In this document: positions 1-10,500 of the stretch, piece after piece | Position numbering within the stretch: position 1 is the stretch's first letter | How the letters are laid out: each line of letters begins with the position of its first letter | NCBI GenBank assembly: GCA_008638375.1 | Contig: CM018032.1 | Location: 6,647,501-6,711,500, forward strand | Origin: Nyssa sinensis | Lineage: Eukaryota; Streptophyta; Magnoliopsida; Cornales; Nyssaceae | Direction of reading: 5' to 3' | DNA length: 64,000 nt | Translations under genes and position numbers: made by a program | The notes under the pieces: model-generated | Told to the model about the DNA's origin: nothing | Seen by the model: only the letters and a program-made list of their open reading frames with translations | The model's database searches: none

Positions 1-225
1 TTTGGCTACCGTCGCATCCTTATTTGTAGCAATGCTAAAAAGTTGAGGGAATGCTTTCTGGAGAATGCCACTATGACTCCAATTATCAAGCCAAAACCTA
101 TTCCTGCTGCCATTTCCCACCTTCCACTTAATGTGATCGGAAAACTCATCCCAGCCGCGTCTAATGCTCCTCCAAACACTGATTACTGCCCTACTATCTT
201 GCAGTAAACAAGCATCTGGTTGACA
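1..225 (-). pseudogene. L1-type LINE ORF2 fragment (C-terminal part), continues left
   Basis: Read on the minus strand it gives VWRSIRRGWDEFSDHIKWK, VGNGSRNRFWLDNW and LQKAFPQLFSIAT. That is the segment between reverse transcriptase and the zinc-binding C-terminus of plant L1-type ORF2 proteins, and it parallels residues around 920-960 of the intact LINE at 8105-11752. The + strand is also open to a TAA at 205-207, but that reading resembles nothing. The fragment lies in the ASHH2 intron, antisense. Confidence 0.75.
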
Positions 226-544
226 GGCTTATTTGCCTTTGCACATGCAATATCAGTTAGTAAGAAATTTACCTCTCTTTACTAAGCTTGTGTTGGGTGG
301 AGCAGTTGAGATGTTGAAACTTGAAACCAGCATTCCCGCACAAAGCTCCCGAGAGGAGCTTCATGTGTGAAAGTTGGTTTCAACATCCTGATTGCTCCCT
401 TGAACGAAACTTAAGTTATCAATTATTGATATCTTTCGAAGGAAAGAAATTGCTTAGTGACCCATGAACAACTTAATTAAAATGTTTTGAAACATTTTAA
501 TTAACCTAATTCTTCTTACCAGGAACCACCCATATCATACATCC
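226..544. other. Intron sequence, no feature recognised
   Basis: AT-rich with an imperfect inverted repeat around 478-503 (AAAATGTTTTGAAACATTTT). No exon-like stretch seen. The last nine bases, 536-544, are the probable left target copy of the next element. Confidence 0.4.
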
Positions 545-1431
545 TATGAAGCACGAATACTCAAATTTTGCCAATGTACCAGTGTTGGACACGTCTGGGA
601 CACGAACACGCTCCGACATGTCCCAGACATGTGTCTGACACACCCAAAAGAGTGTCTCGAATTTTTTTAATTGTTTTAATTTCCGACAGGCTGGGGACAT
701 GTCTAGGACACGTTGGGACACGTACGGACACGTTATGGGTCAAATTTTTAATTTTTTTAAACATGGGATTATATTTGTAATATTAAAAAGTGGAGAGATC
801 TATTTATAATTTTAACTTTTTAATTTTAGTAAAATAACCCCAAACAGGCCAACCCGAACATGAATTGTTTTTGTTATGTTAACAACTAACTGCCCTCCTT
901 TTCTAAACAACTGATATTTTTATTTTTCGAGTCTCTTCTCTCTCTCCTTTTCTAAACAACTTTTTTTTTTTAATTTCATTAACATCTAACTGCTCTCTGA
1001 AAAGAGAAAAGACCCAGAACATGAAAAAAATTTGTTATGTTATCTATAATCTATTGACTATTGAAATATTTGGTACTTTTGTTTTAAGTTTATCACTTTA
1101 TGATGCTTCATGTTGGAATTGTGTTACTTGTGGAGATGTTACATTGAATGATAATCATCATACTGAAATGTTGAAAGCTGAGTGATTATTAATTAGAATT
1201 AACAAATTGATAATTGATCTCTTATGTTTTGTTGATTTTTTTATACCTAATTTGATTGATACAAGGATAGAATTTGATTATATGATTATATATATAAAAA
1301 TAAAAAAAAATATTTTATTCAACGTGTCCTTGACGTGTTTGTGTCCTATTTTTTTAAAAAAATCACGTGTCGAAGTGTCCGCTTTGTATCATATCTGTAT
1401 CTGTATCCGTGTCTGTATCTGTGCTTTTTAG
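545..1431. mobile_element. Non-autonomous TIR element, GGACACG-rich, 0.89 kb
   Basis: The left end TATGAAGCACGAATAC pairs with the reverse complement of the right end, CTAAAAAGCACAGATAC. Both subterminal parts are dense in GGACACG/CGTGTCC, on opposite strands, which would give a long imperfect inverted repeat. The flanks catacatcc (536-544) and catacattt (1432-1440) agree at 7 of 9 positions, as expected for an aged 9-bp Mutator-type duplication. No transposase is encoded. Related copies lie at 19369-23407 and, as a fragment, at 41395-41520. Confidence 0.65.
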
Positions 1432-1488
1432 CATACATTTCAAGCAACTAAATCACTGCCTCCACTTTCTGGTTAGGGATTGGAAACA

Positions 1489-1765
1489 ATTTTTTTTTGG
1501 CAAGTGTAATTGTATAAAAAAGCACCAGACGGTGAGACCCATATACAACGAAAAAATAGAGGATAATGGCTAGCTCTTCTCTTTAAAGGTCTCCCATAAA
1601 ATCCACAAAACAAAGATAGATTCAGGGGTAGCACCTTGAAATTTTAAAAAATGAAATGTCTTAACAAAAATCTTCTTTAATCTATGCACAAAAGTTTCCA
1701 CATTCTCAAAAGTATGCCTGTCCTTTTCTTTCCAAATACTCCGCACGAGGTAGTGGTGCACGACT
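1489..1765 (-). pseudogene. 3' end of an L1-type LINE (antisense)
   Basis: The minus-strand reading RSIWKEKDRHTFENVETFVH resembles the extreme C-terminus of plant LINE ORF2 (a W-KERN-R-FE pattern), followed by a short 3' UTR and a poly-A (T9 at 1490-1498 on this strand). It is not collinear with the fragment at 1-225, so it is a separate insertion, heavily 5'-truncated. Confidence 0.6.
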
Positions 1766-4429
1766 GTTATGGCCGTTACAGTGCATCTATTATTTTATGT
1801 TTTTTTTTTCAATTTTTTTTCCTTATTTTTTTACAAAATTCTTATGATTTCTATTTTTATAACATTTAAATACAAGAGAGATACTTAACAAAATAATCCA
1901 ATTTTTTTTTTTGAAATGGGCTACCAAAACATTTGGGTCAATATGAACTCGAAAAGGCCTCTTGGCCTCAAAATTTGTAAATTTTTATTTTATTTTATAA
2001 TTAATCAATTAAATTGATTTTCTGTTTATAATTATTTTTTGTTATTATTTATATTATTCTTTATAAGTTACTCAAATTAAATGATATTTCTTGCTAGTTT
2101 AACTTTAAAATATTCATATAAAATAATAAAATATCTTCTTAAGGTACTTATAAAAAAAATATTTTTTTTGGTGTTAGAAAATTAAAAATTAATAGTAAAA
2201 AAGATTAAAATGTGATAATTGTAATCAAGATGTGTACCAATGACTTTCAAGAGATTTGCTAGTATTTGAAAAAAATTCACGGTTGCGGTTTCTGATACAA
2301 ATGACTCGATACTCTCAATACCATTACACCGCGACCGCGACCGATTCGTATCCCGCGACCGCGATTTAAATCCATGCCATACACTATGGACTCTCCTAGA
2401 TGGCACGAGCTCATGAAACGAAGCTGGCATAGTAGTCCAATAGGTACCAAAAGAGCAATGCTGGCAAATTATTTCAGGCAATTGAGAGAACCATGTTCCC
2501 AGTCATGGACTGGATGAGAGAGAGAGTGAACTGCTTGGCTGTATTGCCACCAAAGATAGACTCCTAACTGAATTCAAAGTAACAAGAACAACAAATGTCC
2601 AAACAAATACTTGGCCTTTATTTTTTGGATAAGCATTGAACAAATACTTGGCCTCTTAAAAGAAGCAGCCAAATAAATTTAGATTCTGAACAAAGTTACT
2701 AAAATACTCCTCACAATGAAAATTGTGTTTTTGGTATTTGCTATGGATTTGTTTTAGGGCACCTGATATAAATTGAGACACGAGTTTTATGAAATGGTTT
2801 GTTTGATTCTTGCATGAGTGCAGAGCTCTGAACTCTTTCAATTTGTTAGACTGTGGTTCCCAAATGAAATCTTGTGGAGTAGGATCTTTCTCTCGCTTTC
2901 TTCATCTGACGACATCATTTGGCGCAAGATACTGTTGATTGCTTCCTCACAAAAATCTTTACATTAAGATTAAACTTCATCTGTTGATTTACATACTCTA
3001 ACCTATATTCGTCAGCCACCACTTTCTCCTTGTAAAGTTCAGTCACGGAATTCAATAATTTAGGTTGTCCTGCATCACCCACTTAATAGATTGAGGATAA
3101 CCTAAAATCATTTAGGTCCTGTTTGGGAAATCTGGTGCTTGGCCACTTTCCAGTCTCAACTGATTGGTTAACATCAAGACAAATTTTCTATGAATTGGTT
3201 CATGTTTAAATGTAGTTTACTAAAAATGTAAATTTAACTCATTCTACTTCAATTGTTATTTGGTTAGAAGCCTTGTTTTTTAGTTATTATTAAATTCTGA
3301 TCTTCTTTTCAATAATTTGATCAACTGTTTAGGAAGGAAATGGAAATATGAAACAATCCATTAAAGCCTTTTTTCGATTTTCGAAGCTTCAAAACTTCAA
3401 TAAATAATTGCTTAATGTTTATATTTTTTTCTAATTAAAAAATCCTAATTTCTTTTTCTCTTTACTGACTAAAGAACAAATACATTGGCAATAAGTGAAT
3501 AAGAAAGGAAATCAGAATGTAAAATAAAATACACTAAAAACAAAAATAATTGTCTACGTTTTAGATAGAGCTTGTCTTGGGAAAATTTAGATGGAGTCAA
3601 TTTATATTTTTTCAAGGAAGCAAGCAAGTACACTTGGTGATTGTTGTGTGGGTAACAATTTGATGATGGAAACCAGTTTTCCTGGCCACTAGTGAAATAA
3701 TGTTAAAATTACAAATGCTCAATTTGATTTGGGAAAATGGCACACACTATGGTGGGTTTTACTATTTTGGGGAGGGATGGAGAGGGAGATGCCAGCGTTC
3801 CATTCATCTGTTGTTCAAGCAAAGTCTATATGGTGAAGGCAAACCTTTTGTAAACGAGTGTAATGGCAAACTGAATCTTAAAGGGGATAACATTGCCAAA
3901 GTTGGACCCAAGGCAATATAGAACCCAGTTAACCTAACCTAGCCCTATTATGACTGAGCATTGGTTGCGCTGGGGTTGGCCAATGTTATGCATGTTCAGT
4001 TACTGAACTTGCCCAAGCTTGGTTTGGCTCAACATTGAGCCCAAGCCCCGCCCGTCCCTAATGGACTTATATTTGAGCACCAGCCTACACCTATGAGGAT
4101 AATTTTTTAAAAAAAGCATAATAATTAAAATATTTTAATGTATTTTATGTATGGAAATATATATAAATAACTTTTATGCAAAAAAAAATAAAAACTAAAA
4201 AAATGATAAATGTATCCTCGCTGGGCTAGATGGGCCAGGTTCAGCTATTTTTTTTCTTCTTCTTTATATATCAAGTAACTTTACTTGTTTATACTAATTA
4301 TTTTGGAGCTTTGATATCTTTTATTGTATTTTGATGATGTCTATAGTAATTAGTTTGGAGCTATGATTTCTTTCAATGTATTTTGATAGTGACTTAAGTG
4401 ACTGATTGTATTATTCATAAATATTGAAG
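1766..4429. other. ASHH2 intron, mostly unrecognised
   Basis: AT-rich. Points of note: GC-rich short repeats CCGCGACCGCG near 2325-2362; an open + reading at 2373-2504 starting MPYTMDSPRWHELMKRS, without known similarity; a 73-codon + ORF at 3700-3921 with no recognised motif; and a GGCTTGGGCTC-type repetitive stretch around 3930-4070. The first half of the CW domain was looked for and not found here. Confidence 0.4.
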
Positions 4430-4596
4430 GATCTGTAAGGACAATATAGATAAAGCCTTTGCTGACTGCTCAATCCCGCAAGAAAAGTCAAACGCAGAAA
4501 TTAATGCAGAGTTGGAAATATCAGATGCCTCTTGTGAGGAAGATGCTTGTGATACCCGTTTGAATTCCAAGAGGTTGGAACGAAAACATGCAACAG
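4430..4596 (+). CDS. ASHH2: ASHH2 exon a (end of CW domain)
   Basis: Begins after AAG at 4427-4429, so that a TG from the previous exon plus G gives the conserved CW tryptophan before ICKDN. The alternative acceptor at 4438-4439 is three codons later and would lose the CW cysteine. It contains [12 protein letters not shown], typical of the end of CW in this family. Ends in phase 1 at a GTATTT donor. An in-frame TGA at 4425 excludes extension to the left. The other half of CW is not visible in the window. Confidence 0.8.
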
Positions 4597-7500
4597 GTAT
4601 TTGATTTGTGCTTGTGATAGCATGCTAGTAGAGTTGACTTTGAGCTTGAATTATGACTGTGGTTAGTTGATATGTATGTCTTCCTTGCTTTGGACTTTGA
4701 CTCAAATTTAATATGCATTGCAGTTTCCCAACAATCTTCTTGGGCGCTTATCAAGTCGAATTTGTTTCTGCATCGTAGCCATAAAACTCAAACCATCGAT
4801 GAGGTCATTGCCTGACTGAATTTAAATTTCAGAATTGTGATTCATGATTCTAATTAAATTGTATTTTTGGCTGCATTATATATTGTTTAGGGATCAAAAT
4901 TTCGTTTCGTTTCCATCGAAACGGCCGAAACGTTTCTGTTTCCTAGTGAACCGAAACGAAACACTAGTGGAATACCGAAATTCACATGTTTCCATAGAAA
5001 CAAATTTGTTTCCGTAGAAACGTAGAAATATACTGAAAGTGGTGGAAACATACCGAAATAGTGGAAACATTTCTTTGGTATCAACGATACTTTTAGAAGT
5101 TGGTAAAAGATAATATCAGTTTGTTTTCTCAATAGAGGAGATTGAAAGATTAAAACCCAAAATTATAAGAAGATATTTCTATTTTTTCCTAAAAAATAAT
5201 AGAAAATGAAAAATAAAAGTAATGGAAATAAAATGTAGATAAATAATTTATTTTAATACTTAGTTACTAATTATAATAGATTTAAATTACTATATTTTTA
5301 TTTATTATATTATATGTAACTCGTATCAAATTGTCTAATCCGTGGATGTTACACAATATATAATTATTATTTTATGCTTTATAATAATTTTACATATTTT
5401 ATAGCAAATATATAACAAATTTATATTATATAAACAAATTAGCTCTACAGCGGCAAAAGCAAGTGCACCTGGGCAGAAAAGAGGTGATAAAGTGGGAAAA
5501 AATTGGAGTTCCAGCACTGTCGCAAAGAAAGGTGGATTTGTTGTTAGATGGATCGAGAAGAGTTATCTGTTGGGTCTTTTGGTTGTTGAGACATGGGGAC
5601 AGTTTCTACATCCTATCCTTCTTGGTAACAGGTATGCACATGGATGAGAAGTTGGTTATGAAAGGATAGGCATTGGAAAGCATGTTTGCTCAAATAGGGG
5701 ATAAATCATTCGATGTGATTCAGGAGGAGGATGAGTCCGGTGAATTTTTTCAAATTATTGAAAGGGGCCCCGGGGTTATTCGAAGGATCTGGGTGCGGCG
5801 AGGGGAATTGGAATGGCTATGCAACACTTTGGAGGCCTTCTCGTCAGGGAGAAGACGGGTGGTGTTTCCGATCAGTGTTCGTGGTCGCACACGTACTCTC
5901 TCCTTGTGGAAAGGGTCAAATCGCAGAGGGCACTACATGAGATTGGAGGGTCGTTCTGCGAAAGGGACTCGAGTTATCTTTTTGCCGGAAGAACAGTCTC
6001 AAGGAGGATGGTTACTCTATGCTAAAGCATTCAGAACGCTAGGTTTATCAAAGCCAACTCCTGCCCCTAGAAGAAGGGAAACTTACCTGGATGTCTGCCG
6101 TCTTGAAGGTTGGCCCTCAGATCCAATTCTGGTGGAAGCACACCCAATTCATGCTGGGGAAGATATTGAGGTTCACCTGGGGTCTTGTGGAAGCCGCCTC
6201 AAATTCCTCCGTAGATGTTTACTTGGTCGCTTTGGAGAGTTGAACACCCCGGTTCCAGACAGAGACAAGGTTCACAAGTGGGCCCTGAAACACTGGGGAA
6301 TCCAAGCTGGTCTGAGGGTCATTGATTTGCATGGGGCCTGGTTTCTTTTCGAGATGCCTTCGGAAGAAGAGGCTAACAGGATTCTGCAGCGCAGCAACTG
6401 GTTCTTTGAAGGGCTTCGGATGACTCTGCAACCGTGGTCCCCGACAGACTGTTGTTCGCGAATGGATGGAGAAGAACTCATATGGCTTAGAATGATGGGC
6501 CTACCAGCCTTTTTGTGGAGCACAGAAATATTCCAAGCATTGGGGGATCGATGTGGCTGCCTGGTTGCTTTAGACAAGGATACGGCTGATCGGCGGCATA
6601 TGCGTTGGGCGAGGCTCTTGGTTCGAGGCAGGCCGGAGAATGTCCCTGCTTCCTTTCTCATCAGATGCGGACAGTGGTCCTTCACTATTCCGATATGGTC
6701 GGAATCAGGTCCAAAGTGCCTGGCAGTCGACGCTAGGCGAGCGGAGGTTGCGACGATGACCGGAAAATCTGGGAATCCAGTTCGCGAAGTTCACGCGTCG
6801 ATGGCGCGTCGGGTAGCGACAACTCAGTCTGACATGAGGACACATGGCGCTTATCAGAAGACTGTCGCTGGGGCACGTCGCGATCAACAGAGGTCTGCCG
6901 TTGGGTCACGTCGCGATCACCGTAAGACTGTCTCTGACCATGGTGCAGGATTTTTGAATTTGAAATCCAGAGAGAGATCGAACGAGAGACGGAAGAGAGA
7001 TATGCAGATCCTTCTAGATCGATCGAGTATAAGGGGAATTAAGGGTTTTGTTTCATCTGTGGATAAACAGAAAGGGCCGAATCTCTTGGGCCAGCACCAC
7101 AGGCCAAATGATCTTATAAGAGGAGCAAGATCGGTGAAGTGGAATAGGCCCCAACAACACGGACAACTTAAAGGTTATATGGGCCCAACCCAACCTGCGC
7201 ATTTTGAGCCCAGTTCGGTTCGCTTCAAGTCCCGATCGGGCAGGTTAAATCAAGGGGTTCCTTGTTCGGCCCAAAACCATGGTAATTCTCTTGGGTGGAA
7301 AGGGCGGAGCAGGCCAGCCCAACTGGGAGACCCTCAGCCCAGTTCCGAACACACGACAAGTCCCAACTCTTTCTCTCCGTTAGCTGTTATTGAGGCAGAC
7401 ACCCTCCCAGTGTCTGTCGCCTCCCCCAGGAGTTCTGCGACAGAGAAGATGAAGCACAATGGAAGGTCAGCAAAACAGAAGGCGGCAATGGGGGACGGGT

Positions 7501-10500
7501 TATCGGAACAGGAATCTGATCACGGCAGCCTTCTGGATGACGAGAGGGAATTACTGCAATACTTTGAGAGCAGTTACGGAGCTTTTCCAACTCACCATCA
7601 GTGGAAAGCAGAAAGTTCCTTTGCGGCAGAAGAGGAATTGAATTCAGCTCACAGTATGAATCCTCTGTCCGGGAATCAAGCGGGCGAGATGACTTTGCAA
7701 AACCAGGTATTGCCAGAGAACCCAGCAGACTACCAGCCTTTAGCAGTGGTCTTGCCGACAGACTATCCTCATGTTTCTACTCAGCTTCAAGAGCAGGAGC
7801 ACCTGTATAGTCAGCAGACTGTAACGGATGAATGGGTGTTACGTAAAATGGGAAAGGTAAGCAAAATTTTAGGGGTGCCGTGTGTAGGTTTTGAGGACCG
7901 CATGATGGAGTTATTTCGAGAAATTGTGTTGCGCAATTCCCTGTCTAAAACCAGCAGTCCTAGATCAGCCACCGAGAACGAAAAGGAAATTAAGTCAGCT
8001 AAACGCCTGAAACGAGTGATGAAAGAGCTGTCCTGCACAATTAATTATGGGGGCAGCAAGGAGATGGAGGCTCTCACTGACGGCACCGTGACGTTTTAGT
8101 TTCTATGCATTTAAAAATTTTATCCTGGAATGTGAGGGGCTTAAATGATCCAGACAAGCGGGCAGTTATCAAAGGTCTTTTACGGGACTGGAGGCCTGCA
8201 CTCATATGCCTTCAGGAAACTAAGTTGGGGAGTATTTCGAGATCCTTTATTCGTTCCATTTGGGGATCCAGATGGATTAAGTGGGTTGCTTTGGATGCCC
8301 AAGGGATGGCAGGAGGTATCTTAGTAGCATGGGACCTACGGTTGATCAACTGTATTGAGCATAGAGTGGGAGAGTTCTCCATCTCTTGCAAATTTGAATT
8401 AATTTCCAATGCTTTAATGTGGGGTTTCTGTGGCATCTACGGGCCGGTGATTCATGGTCGTAGGAGTTTATTCTGGGACGAGCTTCAATCTTCGCTGTCT
8501 TCTTGGCAAGTTCCTTGGTGTATAGGGGGGGATTTCAACGTTGTTCGGAGCCCAGATGAAAGATTGGGGGGTGGGAGGCTGACTTCGGCTATGAGAAGCT
8601 TTAACGAATTTATTAACTCCCAAAGTTTGGTGGACCTCCGCTTGGAAAGGGGTAGATTCACTTGGACTAGGGGTGATAATCAGCTGACGATGTCTCGGTT
8701 GGATAGATTTTTGGTCTCTCACATCTGGGAGGATGCTTTTCCAGGTATCTCTCAAAAGTGTCTCCCGAGGCCCTGTTCTGACCATCACCCCATCATGCTG
8801 ACTTGCGGGGGCTTTAGCGCTGGAAAGAGTCCCTTCAGATTTGAGAACATGTGGCTTGAAGTTGCTGGTTTCGAGGAGTTGGTGAAGAATTGGTGGGATT
8901 CTTATAGTGTATCCGGGTCTCCTAGCTTCTGCCTTGCCAGGAAAATGAAGCTCCTTAAAGAAGATTTGAAGAAATGGAACCATGAGACTTTTGGCTCTCT
9001 CCAGGCTAGCAAGCAGTCCTTGCTGGCTTCCCTTTTGGAGCTAGATAGGGAGGATCAATTAGGCTCTCTCTCTACTGAGAAAAGGGTAGAGAGGGAAGGT
9101 CTGAAGGGTCAGATTGGGAAGATTCTCAAGATGGAGGAGATCCATTGGAGACAGAAATCTAGGGCTCTTTGGCTTAGAGAAGGTGACCGTAATACTAAAT
9201 TCTTCCATAGAACAGCTTCCTCTCACCACAGGAGGAACCTCATTTCCTCCATTGCTATTGGTGATCATGTGCTCACTGAGAATGATTCCATTAGAACAGG
9301 CATCGTTGATTTCTTCTCTAGCCTTTACTCCGAACCGTACAATTGGAGACCGGGGGTGGATGATCTATGCTTGGATAGTCTGACTGGGGATGTTTCCGCT
9401 AATTTAGAGATCCCCTTTTCGGAAGATGAAGTGGTGAGCGCTCTAGAGGCTTGCAATGGAGACAAAGCTCCAGGTCCTGACGGTTTCACTATGGCTTTTC
9501 TTAAAAAATGCTGGGGTGTCCTGAAAGCAGATATTTTGGCAGTTTTTGAGGCTTTCCACAGGGAAGGGGGTTTTGAGCGTAGCCTCAATGCATCGTTCAT
9601 AGCCCTCATTCCAAAAAAGGAAGGAGCTTCTAACATCAAGGAGTTTCGTCCTATTAGTCTTGTGGGCAGTGTGTATAAGCTGATTTCAAAGGTTCTCTCT
9701 TTAAGGATGAAGAAGATTATGGACAGTATTATCTCCCCCAGTCAGCATGCTTTTGTAGAAGGCCGTCAAATTCTGGATGCGGCTCTCACTGCTAATGAAT
9801 GCATTGACCATAGGATAAAGCAGAAAAGGAAGGGCCTTGTTTGTAAGCTGGATATTGAGAAGGCTTTTGACCATGTTAATTGGAGCTTCTTATTGAGTAT
9901 GATGGCTAAGATGGGATTTGGGGTCAAATGGAGAACGTGGATCCAGTCCTGCATTTCCACAGCCTCCTTCTCGGTGCTCATCAACGGCTCCCCAGCGGGT
10001 TTCTTCCGTTCTCACAGAGGATTGAGACAGGGTGATCCTCTTTCCCCCTTTCTCTTTGTGATTGTTATGGAGGCCTTGAGTCGTTTTCTGATGCGTGCAG
10101 AAGAGGTTGGTCTTGTCAAAGGTTTTCAGGTGGGGTCCAGCCGAGGCGGTGGTGTTGTTATTTCCCATCTTTTGTTTGCCGACGATACCATCATTTTCTG
10201 TGACTCCTCAGTCCGTCAGCTTCGTTTTGTCCGGTGCATTCTTGTTTGTTTTGAAGCAGTGTCAGGATTGCGGATTAATCTTGCAAAAAGCAGTATTTCT
10301 CCGATTGGGCTGATTCCAGAGTTGGATGTGCTTGCCAGCACATTGGGTTGCAGAGTGGGTAGTTTCCCCTCAAGTTATCTGGGTCTTCCGTTGGGGGCTT
10401 CTCAGCGTTCTGTTGGGGTGTGGGATCCAGTGGTTGGAAGATTTCTCAGCAAGTTGTCAGGATGGAAAGCCCAGTTTTTGTCTAAGGGAGGCAGGCTCAC

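Noticed and set aside
1..207. Open + strand reading ending in TAA at 205-207, possible last exon of another gene
   Set aside because: The minus strand of the same bases reads as LINE ORF2 with several diagnostic motifs; the + reading matches nothing known to me.
3700..3921. 73-codon + ORF as an ASHH2 exon
   Set aside because: No family similarity and no fitting splice sites or phase with exon a.
8468..8983. 171-codon minus-strand ORF inside LINE ORF2
   Set aside because: Antisense shadow of the endonuclease coding region.
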